This document shows, in pieces, positions 41,662-49,938 of a stretch of DNA of 64,000 bases. The stretch is taken from contig JODP01000019.1 in assembly GCA_000719025.1 (NCBI GenBank), positions 55,932 to 119,931 on the forward strand, written 5' to 3'. The notes beneath the pieces are model-generated. The model worked only from the letters and a program-made list of their open reading frames with translations. It searched no databases and had not been told where the DNA came from. Position 1 is the first letter of the stretch, and each line of letters opens with the position of its first letter. The translations under genes and the position numbers were made by a program. Source of the stretch: Kineosporia aurantiaca JCM 3230 (lineage in GTDB: Bacteria > Actinomycetota > Actinomycetes > Actinomycetales > Kineosporiaceae).

Positions 41662-43874
41662 TCATTGTGGCTGAATCAGGCTGGTGCCGTTGCTCTCCGA
41701 GCCGGCCTCGACCGGGCGCCCGGACAGCGGGAGGAGTTGCGGCGTGGTGCGGTCGGTGAGGTCGCTCAGCCCGAGCTGGCCCAGGTTGTTCTGACCCCAG
41801 CACCAGGTGGTGGGGCCGGCGCGGGTGCCGCAGGTGAACGTGGTGGCGGCGCTGACGGTGTGCCAGTCGTTCGCGGTCCCGACCTGGGCCGGACTCTTGA
41901 TCGTGGTCGTGTTTCCCGTTCCCAGGCGGCCGTTGCCGCCGTTGCCCCAGCACCACAGGGTGGCGGCGGTGGCGATCGCACAGGTGTGGAACGTGCCGGC
42001 CGAGACGCTGCTCCAGGTTCCGGCGACGGCCGTGGGGGTGGTCGCTCCGGTGGTGGTGCCGATGCCGAGCTGGCCGTTGCTGTTCACTCCCCAGCAGTAG
42101 AGGGCGCTGGTGCGCAGCCCACAGGCGAAGGAGGAGCCCACGCTGACCGACGTCCAGCCGCCGGCGGCCGGGGTGGTGACCGGGACCGGGCTGTTCTGCT
42201 CGGTGGTGCCGCCGTCCCCGAGCTGACCGCTGGCGTCGTTGCCCCAGCAGTAGAGGCTGCCGTCGGTCCGGATCGCACAGGTCGAGCCGTTGCCCGCGCT
42301 GACCTGGGCCCAGCCGCCAGTGGCCGGGGTGGTGACCTGGACCGGGCTGTTCTGCTGGGTGGTCGAGCCGAGGCCGAGCTGGCCGTAGGTGTTCAGCCCC
42401 CAGCACCACAGCGTGGTGTCGGAGCGGATCGCGCAACTGTGGGCCTGGCCGCTGCTCAGGGCCGTCCAGGCGGTGCTGGTGCCGACCTGGGTGGGCACGA
42501 GACGAGTCGTCGTGGTGTTGTCACCAACCTGGCCGCTGCCTTGCTGCCCCAGCAGAACAGGGCGCCGGTGCTCCTCAGGGCGCAGGCGAAGTTGAGGCCG
42601 TTGGAAGGTTTGCGCCAGGTCGAGGTGCCGTCCAGAAGCGCCGGGTGGACGACCGTGCCGTACCCCGCGCCCCAGCACCACAGCGAGGAGTCCGCTCGGG
42701 TGGCGCAGGTACGGCTCGCCTCGGCACCCAGCTCGGTGAGCGACCAGCCGGTCGGGAACGGGACGACGACCTGGACCGGGGTGGTGCGAGCGGTGAGGGT
42801 CCCGTCCCCGAGCTGGCCGTTGCCGTTCAGCCCCCAGCACCACAGGGTGGAGTCGGACTGGCCGGCGCAGGTGTGCTGACGAGCGGCGGCCACGCGGGAC
42901 CAGCTGGTCCCGGTGCCGACCCGGGCCGGGCTGGTTGCGTTGGTCGTCGTGCCGTTCCCGACCTGCCCGGTGGTGTTCTGCCCCCAGCACCACAGACTGC
43001 CGTCGGTCTTGGTCGCACAGCTGTGGAACTGACCCGCCGCCAGGGCGGACCAGGTGGTGCCCGGCACCTGGATCGGGGTGGAGGAGTTGGTGCCGTTGCC
43101 CTGCCCCAGTTGTCCGTAGCTGTTGTTTCCCCAGCAATACAGCAGGTTTCCGGTCCGGATGGCGCAGGTGTGCCGGTCTCCGTTGGCCACGCTGCTCCAG
43201 CCGGTGGACGCCGGTGTCGTCACCTGGGTGGGAGACAGGCGGTTGGTCGACGTGCCGTCTCCGATCTGCGCATTCTGATTGTCGCCCCAGCACCAGAGGG
43301 TGGTGTCGGTACGGGTCGAGCAGGTCGCGCCGTATCCGACCGACACGGGCCCCCACCCCGTGGTCGAGGGCGAGGTGACCTGGGTAGGGCTCGTCTGGGT
43401 TGCGGTGCCGCCGTTCCCCAGTCCGCCGTAGGTGGCCGATCCCCAGCACCACAGGGTGCCGTCCGACCGGGTGGCACAGGCGTGGGAGTTGCCCTCGGAG
43501 ACAGACGTCCAGGTGGTTTCGGTGCCGACCTGGGTCGGGACGGTTCGGGTCGTGGTGTCGCCCAGGCCTAGCTGGCCGCTGGTGTTGCTACCCCAGCACC
43601 ACAAGGTTCCGGGGGAGCGGATCTCGCATTCACTCACCGAACCGATCGCCGATGCCGTCCACCCCGTGGACGAATCGACGCGAGCGGGAACAGTCTGGGC
43701 CCGATTGGTGCTACCCCAGGTGAGCAGCGACCCTGTCTCGAAATCGGCGACGGAGACGAACGAGTTACCCGAACTGGACGTTGAGCCGGTGAAGGCCGCC
43801 CCGACCGGGCGGACGAGCAGAACGAAGGCGGCCATGGCCAGGACCACAGCGGCAAGACGCCGTCGTGCGGGCAT
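41662..43874 (-). CDS. secreted RCC1-repeat protein with an apparent one-base frameshift
   Basis: A signal peptide (MPARRRLAAVVLAMAAFVLL) starts a protein of about 737 residues with some 13 RCC1-type repeats, each carrying a C-A-x(8-10)-L-W/Y-C-W-G-x-N-x-x-G-Q-L-G pattern with two Cys per repeat, likely an internal disulfide. The reading frame breaks near 42547-42550, where a run of four C (G on the coding strand) needs one more base to continue. The repeats continue perfectly in the new frame, as ...FCWG-QQGSGQVGDNT. This is a sequencing error, a recent mutation or a phase-variable tract. A propeller-type extracellular adhesin or interaction protein is likely. It is coupled to the deformylase gene. 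Confidence 0.8.
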
Positions 43875-44120
43875 CCGTGTCTTCTCGTTCCTCCTTGCCG
43901 TCCCCCACCTGTCCGCTTCCCCTCGACCCGAATCCGCCCAACCTGAACAATCCACCGCCGGACCCGCCTGATCGGGTGAACTCCTCGCCGCTGACCTGCG
44001 CACTTGTCACGATCGGCGGCAGGGGTACCTGCAGACCACGGCTCCGGCGCCGACAGGGGCTACGGTCAGTGCCGACCGGCCCGCACCGCCACGACCCATC
44101 TGAGGGAAGAGGTACTCCGA

Positions 44121-44432
44121 GTGACCGTTAGCGCCACCGAACAGCAGACCGCGACCATCTCGTCTGCCTTCGACGACATCCCGGCCCTCACCGCGGCCGA
44201 CCGGTGCGACGCGACCACCGTCACCATCCGCGAGGGCTCCGGCTCGGCCAACCCCCGCGTGGCCTGCGGTGCGCAGGCGTACATCACCGCGCTGTTCCCC
44301 TCCGGCCGCACCCTGCTGTTCTGTGGGCACCACGGCCACGAGCTGGAGTGCAGCCTGGTCGAGCAGGGCGCCGTGATCCGCGACGACTCCACCGTGCTCC
44401 AGCAGAGCACCAAGCCGGGAGCCTCCGCCTAA
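44121..44432 (+). CDS. DUF7455 family protein with an inserted segment
   Basis: A 103-aa actinobacterial protein from GTG 44121 with GAAGAGG upstream. ALTAADRCD, CGAQAYITALFPSGRTLLFC and GHHGHELE are the conserved DUF7455 blocks; the C-x-C and HH residues suggest a zinc site. In the usual family DRCD is followed directly by RCGAQAY. Here about 18 residues (ATTVTIREGSGSANPRVA) separate them. Function unknown. It overlaps the end of the convergent AraC gene by 4 bp. Confidence 0.8.
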   Translation: MTVSATEQQTATISSAFDDIPALTAADRCDATTVTIREGSGSANPRVACGAQAYITALFPSGRTLLFCGHHGHELECSLVEQGAVIRDDSTVLQQSTKPGASA

Positions 44433-45388
44433 CTCGCCTCTACAGTCAGAGGCTGCTCCAACCGGAACGCCGAGTCGTTACTGCTGCGGGCTTCGCCGCG
44501 GTAACGGCCCGGCGTTCTTCCGTGTGCGCGGGTAAAGGCCCGGGAGAACGCCGGCACCGACCCGTAACCGACCGCCTCGGCAATGGACTCGAGCGAGTTG
44601 TGGGTGTCGCGCAGCTGCACGGCGGCCAGATCCATCCGCCAGATGGCCAGATAGGCCGCCGGGGTGGCGCCCGTCGCGGCCGGGAAACGCCGGGCGAGGG
44701 TGGCCCGCGAGACCGAGATGGCCTCGGCGAGGGACGCGGTGGTCCACGGAGTGGCCGGATCCTCGTGCAGGTGTTGCAGGGCCTTTCCGACTACCGGGTC
44801 GTAGAGCGCGCCGAGCCAGGTGCCGAAGCACTCCGGCGGGCTCTCCGCCAGCCAGGCCCGCAGCATCTGCACCAGCACGATGTCGACCAGGCTCTTCAGC
44901 ACGGCCGAGGTGCCGATCTGCGGCTGGGCCAGTTCCCGGGCCAGCATCCGTACGGTGTCGCTCAGGCCGGGGCCGCCCACCTCGGCCCGCACGTGCACGA
45001 GACCGGGCAGCGCGGTGAGGATCTGGGTGAGGGTGGCCGGATCGCGGTCGTAGTGGATGGTCACGATGCGCGTGGTTGCGGGCGCCGGCCCGAGCCGGAT
45101 CACCTCGCCCGACCCGCGCCCGCGGGCGGTCGCCTGATCGCCTCGCGACCCGGGTTCGCTGCCCAGGCGGTGGGCCGTACCGGCCGGGAGCAGGACGACG
45201 TCGCCGCTGGACAGCTCGACCGGCTCGCGGCCCGAAACCGTCAGCCAGGTACTGCCCGCGGTCACGGCGTGCAGGGCCGCTCCCGGGTAGTCGTCCAGGA
45301 CGACCGACCAGTGCCCGCCGGCCTCGACCCGCGTGCTCAGAGCCCCCTTGACCCCCGAGATGGCCAGGGCGTCGGCGAGTGGGTCCAT
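44429..45388 (-). CDS. AraC family transcriptional regulator
   Basis: A 319-aa regulator. The N-terminal cupin_6 domain (ALHAVTAGSTWLTVSGREPV, LSSGDVVLLPAGTAHRLG) senses a small ligand, and the C-terminal AraC helix-turn-helix pair (WTTASLAEAISVSRATLARR; SLESIAEAVGYGSVPAFSRA) binds DNA. It starts 7 nt after TAGAAT. It is divergent from an enoyl-CoA hydratase-like gene and is a plausible activator of it. Confidence 0.9.
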   Translation of the reverse strand: MDPLADALAISGVKGALSTRVEAGGHWSVVLDDYPGAALHAVTAGSTWLTVSGREPVELSSGDVVLLPAGTAHRLGSEPGSRGDQATARGRGSGEVIRLGPAPATTRIVTIHYDRDPATLTQILTALPGLVHVRAEVGGPGLSDTVRMLARELAQPQIGTSAVLKSLVDIVLVQMLRAWLAESPPECFGTWLGALYDPVVGKALQHLHEDPATPWTTASLAEAISVSRATLARRFPAATGATPAAYLAIWRMDLAAVQLRDTHNSLESIAEAVGYGSVPAFSRAFTRAHGRTPGRYRGEARSSNDSAFRLEQPLTVEAS

Positions 45389-45395
45389 GGGTGGG

Positions 45396-45401
45396 ATTCT
45401 A
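45396..45401 (-). promoter_or_regulatory. -10 hexamer TAGAAT, leaderless start of AraC gene
   Basis: TANNNT element 7 nt before the AraC ATG. A GATC-AATA-GATC repeat (45427-45438) lies upstream between the divergent genes. Confidence 0.5.
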
Positions 45402-45489
45402 CCTGGGGACGCTGGTTGAGACAGACGATCAATAGATCGAGTCTTTCGGGCATTGAGTGGCTCAGCTGCTGATCCTTACGGTGTTTCGC

Positions 45490-46350
45490 ATGGACTACAG
45501 CAACTGGACCGGCCTCACCGTCGTGGTGGCGGACGCCGTCGCCACCGTCACCCTCGACCACCCGCCCCTCAACCTGATGGACGGCGTCCTCGTGCCGTCC
45601 CTGCGCGGATTCGTGCATCAGGTGCGCCAGGACGCGTCCGTTCGCGTCATCGTCTTCCAGAGCGCGGACCCGGAGTTCTTCAGCGCGCACGGCGACATGG
45701 CCTACCTCACCGACCCGGACGCCCTCCCGGCCGCCACCCGCGCCGCGATCGAGGCCGCCCCCGGGGCCGTCGTGCCGGAGGGCCTGAACATCCTGGAGGC
45801 GATCAGCCGCGAGGTCCGCAGCCTGCCGCAGATCACCATCGGCAAGATCGCCGGCTTCGCCCGCGGCGCCGGCAACGAGTTCCTGCTGGCCCTGGACCTG
45901 CGGTTCGCCGCGATCGGCCGGTCCGGCCAGGCTCAGCCCGAGTCGTTGCTCGACATCATCCCGGGCGGGGGCGGCACGGTGAACCTGGCCCGGTTGCTCG
46001 GCCGCGCCCGGGCCCTGGAGCTGCTGGTCGGCGGGCAGCTGGTCGGGGCCGAACTGGCCGAGCGCTACGGCCTGGTGAACCGCGCGCTCCCGGGTGACGA
46101 GATCGACGCTTTCGTGGACGCGCTGGCACGACGGATGGCGCGGGTGCGGCCGGAGGTCGTGGCGGCGCTGAAGACCACCGTGGACGCGGTGCTGCCGGAC
46201 ATCCCGCTCGAGGCCTACGCCGTCGAGAACGCCTCGCTGTACTCGCTGTTCAACACCGGCCTGGTAGAGCTCGCGCACCGGCAGCTCGCGGCCGGGGTCC
46301 AGACCCGTGAGGGCGAGCGCGATCTCGAGGGCCTGATCGACCGGTTGTGA
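45490..46350 (+). CDS. enoyl-CoA hydratase/isomerase family protein
   Basis: About 286 aa from the ATG of MDYSNWTGL; a GTG at 45457 is an alternative. The crotonase fold is clear: LDHPPLNLMDGVLVPSLR, SAHGDMAYL (oxyanion-hole residues), then IAGFARGAGNEFLLALDLRF and LLGRARALELLVGG. The second catalytic Glu position differs from classic hydratases, so it may be an isomerase, hydrolase or a catabolic acyl-CoA enzyme. It is divergent from AraC. A strong hairpin ends the transcript. Confidence 0.87.
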   Translation: MDYSNWTGLTVVVADAVATVTLDHPPLNLMDGVLVPSLRGFVHQVRQDASVRVIVFQSADPEFFSAHGDMAYLTDPDALPAATRAAIEAAPGAVVPEGLNILEAISREVRSLPQITIGKIAGFARGAGNEFLLALDLRFAAIGRSGQAQPESLLDIIPGGGGTVNLARLLGRARALELLVGGQLVGAELAERYGLVNRALPGDEIDAFVDALARRMARVRPEVVAALKTTVDAVLPDIPLEAYAVENASLYSLFNTGLVELAHRQLAAGVQTREGERDLEGLIDRL

Positions 46351-46386
46351 GCCCCGCGGTGGGCTCGTCTGTGAACCGGCTGTGAG

Positions 46387-46414
46387 ATCCGGCGGGGCCG
46401 GGGCCCCGCCGGAT
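46387..46414 (+). terminator. strong hairpin terminator after the enoyl-CoA hydratase gene
   Basis: ATCCGGCGGGGC and GCCCCGCCGGAT form a perfect 12-bp stem with loop CGGG, 37 bp past the stop; no T-tract. Confidence 0.65.
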
Positions 46415-46455
46415 GCCCTAACGGGTTAAATACGGGCGAATATTGCCGATCCTTG

Positions 46456-46470
46456 TCCGTTTGGAACGGA
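46456..46470. promoter_or_regulatory. inverted repeat TCCGTT-TGG-AACGGA before the phytase-esterase gene
   Basis: Perfect 6-bp arms about 25 bp before the ATG at 46495; candidate operator or 5' hairpin. Confidence 0.35.
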
Positions 46471-46494
46471 TATCGACGGATCGCAGGGGGCAGC

Positions 46495-47583
46495 ATGTCG
46501 GCCATGAACCGAATCGTTGCGATCGGGGCCGCCCTGGCCCTTTCCGTTCCCGTGGTGGCCGCGTCGTCGTCCTCCGCGTTCGCCAGTCCGAGCAGCAGTT
46601 CGAGCAGCAACACCTGCGCCCCCGCGGCCAAGGCGGTGTCGTACAGCGACGGCCTGGACAAGCTGGTCCGGGGTGATGTCACCGTGGGCGGGCTCTCCGA
46701 CCTGGCCTGGGACCAGCGGGTCGGCGCCTGGGCCTCGACCGTCGACAACCACGCCACCGACCCGGCCCGCATCTGGTTCTGGAAGAACCCGGCGCACGCC
46801 ACGGTGGTGCGCGACCCGCTGGTGCTGCGCAAGCCGGACGGCACCGCCTACGACGGCACCACCGCCGACAACGAGGGCCTGGCCGTGCTGCCGAACGGCG
46901 ACTTCGTGGTCAGTTCCGAGACCGAGCCCTCGGTGCGGATCTTCGGCCGCGACGGCGTCCAGAAGTCCTCGCTCCCCGTCCCCGCCCGCTTCGCCGTCGC
47001 CCCCGCGGGTGAGGCCACCGCCAACGCCACCCTGGAAGGCCTCACGCTGGCCAGGTCGGGTACCCGGATCATCGCGGCGATGGAGGGCGCGCTCTCCGGT
47101 GACACCGACGCCACCCTGCACCGCTTCCTGGTCTACGACGTGAACCGCAAGGGTCAGTGGACGCTTACGGAGCAGTTCGGGTACCAGGCGGACGCCGGGC
47201 AGCGGATCTCCGAGGTCCAGTCCTACGGCAAGGACTCGCTGCTGGTGATGGAGGCCTCGTTCGCCGCCGCCACCGGTAACGCGGTGAAGCTGTACGCGGT
47301 TCCCAGCACCAAGGGCGCGGCCGACGTCAGCAAGGCGGCCGACCTGGCCACCGTGCCGGCCAAGCGCCTGCTGGCCAAGCAGCTGGTGGCCGACCTGGTG
47401 AAGTGCCCGACCCTGGGCGCCACCGCCAAGCAGACCCAGACCAACCCGCTGATGGACAACTACGAGGGCCTGGCCGTGGTCCCCGGGAAGCACGCCGACA
47501 CCGTCGAGGTGATCAGCGACGACAACTTCGGGGCGACCCAGATCACCCGGGTGCTCACGCTGAGCGCCCGGCTGCCCGACTGA
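46495..47583 (+). CDS. secreted protein of the phytase-esterase-like family
   Basis: About 362 aa; GGGGG precedes the ATG. A signal peptide (VAIGAALALSVPVVAASSSSAFA) leads to a beta-propeller-like protein. LSDLAWDQRVGAWASTVDN, YDGTTADNEGLAVLPNGDFV, ANATLEGLTLARSGTRII and DNYEGLAVVPGKHADTVEVI are the repeated EGL-type blades of the esterase-like domain of phytase (PF13449 type). Catalysis is unproven; it may cleave phosphate esters or simply bind them. Confidence 0.8.
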   Translation: MSAMNRIVAIGAALALSVPVVAASSSSAFASPSSSSSSNTCAPAAKAVSYSDGLDKLVRGDVTVGGLSDLAWDQRVGAWASTVDNHATDPARIWFWKNPAHATVVRDPLVLRKPDGTAYDGTTADNEGLAVLPNGDFVVSSETEPSVRIFGRDGVQKSSLPVPARFAVAPAGEATANATLEGLTLARSGTRIIAAMEGALSGDTDATLHRFLVYDVNRKGQWTLTEQFGYQADAGQRISEVQSYGKDSLLVMEASFAAATGNAVKLYAVPSTKGAADVSKAADLATVPAKRLLAKQLVADLVKCPTLGATAKQTQTNPLMDNYEGLAVVPGKHADTVEVISDDNFGATQITRVLTLSARLPD

Positions 47584-47599
47584 ATTCGCGTCCGGTCCT

Positions 47600-47628
47600 G
47601 GTCAGCGCTTGGTCAGAGGCCGGTCAAG
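47600..47628 (+). promoter_or_regulatory. 11-bp-spaced direct repeats GGTCA upstream of the GH26-like gene
   Basis: GGTCA occurs three times at exact 11-bp spacing (47600, 47611, 47622), about 34 bp before the start at 47662. Direct repeats of one helical turn fit SARP-type or OmpR/PhoP-type activators; two SARP genes lie 2-6 kb downstream. Binding is inference. Confidence 0.45.
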
Positions 47629-47661
47629 AGTTCCTCCACTACCGACAGCGACGCTGTTGGG

Positions 47662-48786
47662 ATGAACGTGAATCGAAACCCGGTCCGGTTCGGCCGGGGT
47701 CAGACCTTCACCCTGATCACCGTGGTGGCCCTGCTGATCCTGATCGTGGTCGGTGGGCTCCGGCATTCCCGGGCGGGTGACGAGCCGTCGGCTGCTCCCG
47801 TGGGGCAGCCGACGGCCGAGCCCACCCCGACCCTCTCGGAACTGCCGCTGGACGGCCGGATGGGCGTGTTCAGCGGCACCGACCGGGCGTCCACCAAGGC
47901 CTTTGAGAAGTGGATGGGCCGGAAGGTCAGCTACGCGACGGACTTCGGCCCGCGCCAGACCTGGAACGACATCGCCTATCCCAACGACGTGCTCAGGGAG
48001 TGGAAGGGCAGCGGGTACCGGCTGGTGCTGGCCGTGCCGATGCTGCCGAGCGAGCTGGTACCGGAGCCCCTGGGCGAGCCGGCCCAGTCGAAGCTGAAGA
48101 AGAAACTGCTGGCCAAGGGCGGCCAGGGCAAGTTCGACCAGTACTTCGTGACCCTCGGCGAGAACCTGGTCAAGGCCGGCCAGAAGCAGGCCGTGCTGCG
48201 GGTCGGCTGGGAGATGAACATCGAGTCCTGGGCCTGGGGCACCGACGATCCGAAGCCGTACATCGCCTTCTACCGCAGCATCGTCGACGCGATGAGATCC
48301 GTTCCCGGGCAGAAGTTCACCTTCGACTGGAACGTGAACAACGGCTTCAACCCGAACCCGGGCGAGGACTACTACCCCGGGGACGCGTACGTGGACTACG
48401 TCGGGGTGGACGCCTACGACCTGGACGGCACCGTGTACCCCTACCCGAAGAAGTGCGACCAGGGCTGTCAGGAGGAGATCCAGACCCGGGCCTGGAACGA
48501 GGCGATCTTCGGCGGACCGCACGGGCTGAACTTCTGGACCGAGTTCGCCAAGGAGCACGGCAAGCCGGTCTCGCTGCCGGAATGGGCGCTGTGGGACCGC
48601 TACGACCACAGCGGCGGCGCCGACAACCCGCTGTTCATCGAGTTCATGCACGACTACATCACCCGGCCGTCGAACAACGTGGCCTACGCCAACTACTTCA
48701 ACCTCAACTCCTCGCAGGGTGAGCACAGCCTGACCAAGTCCTTCCCGAAGGGGGCCCAGACCTTCCGGAGGCTCTTCGGCGGCTGA
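47662..48786 (+). CDS. membrane-anchored GH26-like beta-mannanase
   Basis: A 374-aa protein with an uncleaved N-terminal helix (FTLITVVALLILIVVGGL), so it is probably tethered to the membrane outside the cell. Catalytic Glu candidates lie in RVGWEMN and LPEWAL; YVGVDAYDLDG and GGADNPLFIEFM complete the GH26-like pattern shared with the paralogue at 13711-14859. It likely degrades a beta-linked polysaccharide. Three GGTCA direct repeats sit before the start. Confidence 0.8.
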   Translation: MNVNRNPVRFGRGQTFTLITVVALLILIVVGGLRHSRAGDEPSAAPVGQPTAEPTPTLSELPLDGRMGVFSGTDRASTKAFEKWMGRKVSYATDFGPRQTWNDIAYPNDVLREWKGSGYRLVLAVPMLPSELVPEPLGEPAQSKLKKKLLAKGGQGKFDQYFVTLGENLVKAGQKQAVLRVGWEMNIESWAWGTDDPKPYIAFYRSIVDAMRSVPGQKFTFDWNVNNGFNPNPGEDYYPGDAYVDYVGVDAYDLDGTVYPYPKKCDQGCQEEIQTRAWNEAIFGGPHGLNFWTEFAKEHGKPVSLPEWALWDRYDHSGGADNPLFIEFMHDYITRPSNNVAYANYFNLNSSQGEHSLTKSFPKGAQTFRRLFGG

Positions 48787-48844
48787 ACCGGCTCCAGTGG
48801 CGATGCAGTGGCTGTCCACTCGGTCTTGTCACAGTGCGAGGACC

Positions 48845-49741
48845 ATGGAACTACGTCAGCTGAGGCACTTCGCGGCGCTGGCCCGGATCCGGAGCATCAC
48901 CGGGGCCGCGCGCAGCGAGGGGATCGTCCAGTCCGGGCTGTCCAGCTCGATCCAGATGCTCGAGCGGGAACTCGGCACCGACCTCTACCTCCGGGGCACC
49001 CGCCCGGTCCGGCTCACCGCCGCCGGTGAGGCCCTGGTCGCCCCGGCCCGGCGGGCCCTGGAGGCGGCGGCCGCGGCCGAGCGGGCGGTGCTGGACACCC
49101 AGGAGGTGCTGACCGGGCAGCTGCGCCTGGGCCTGACCCGGTGCGCCCAGCACATCGTGCCGGTCGCCCAGCACCTCGGGCAGTTCCTGGCCGACCACCC
49201 GGGGATCGAGGTGCAGGTGCGGGCGGCCGACGAGATCACCCTGGTGCAACGGGTCGAGGCGGGCGAACTGGACTGCGCGATCACCGCGATCGGCCCCCGG
49301 GCCGGCCGGCTGCGGCTGATGCCGCTGGTCACCGAGACCCTGGTGCTGGTCGGCCGGGCCGGGCACCCGCTGGCGGCCGCGGCCGACGTGACCCTGGCCG
49401 ATCTGAAGGACCTGCCCTTCCTCGAGGTCCCGCCCACCTGGGCGGCCCGCCAGTTCACCGACACGGTGTTCGCCGAGGCCGGGATCGACCGCCGGATCGT
49501 GGCCGAGGCCGACGACTGGAACCTGCTCTTCGACCTGCTGCTGACCGGGATCGGGGTGGGCTTCGTGCCCGGCCGGCTGCTCGGCCAGGTGGGCAGCGAC
49601 CGGACCCCGGTGCTGCGCCCGATCCCGCTGCGCGACGTGCGGATGATCGCCCCGGTCGGCCTGGTCCTGCCTCCGCTGTCCGAGACCGCGCCGGTAGCAG
49701 CGGCTTTTGCCCGGGACCTGATCGGATCCGCATCTGGGTGA
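48845..49741 (+). CDS. LysR family transcriptional regulator
   Basis: A 298-aa regulator. The N-terminal winged helix is MELRQLRHFAALARIRSITG...LERELGTDLYLRGTRPVRLT and the rest is a periplasmic-binding-protein-like effector domain (PVAQHLGQFLADHPGIEVQV, GVGFVPGRLLGQ). It is on the same strand as the glycosidase upstream and not divergent from any gene, which is unusual for LysR; its target is unknown. Confidence 0.9.
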   Translation: MELRQLRHFAALARIRSITGAARSEGIVQSGLSSSIQMLERELGTDLYLRGTRPVRLTAAGEALVAPARRALEAAAAAERAVLDTQEVLTGQLRLGLTRCAQHIVPVAQHLGQFLADHPGIEVQVRAADEITLVQRVEAGELDCAITAIGPRAGRLRLMPLVTETLVLVGRAGHPLAAAADVTLADLKDLPFLEVPPTWAARQFTDTVFAEAGIDRRIVAEADDWNLLFDLLLTGIGVGFVPGRLLGQVGSDRTPVLRPIPLRDVRMIAPVGLVLPPLSETAPVAAAFARDLIGSASG

Positions 49742-49938
49742 GCGATCGTGGCCATCTGGCGGGCAGATGCCGACGGGCCTGTTTCCGCCGGAAAAGGGCT
49801 TCCGGCCAGGAGAAACAGTGATAATGGGAGTCGCCCGGGAGTTCGGCGCCGGATGAACGCCTGCTCCGGAGATTCTCCATCTGTGCGCATACTGGGCCGG
49901 ATTTCGGCCGGCCCCCACAGAAGGAACAGGGCGGAAAG

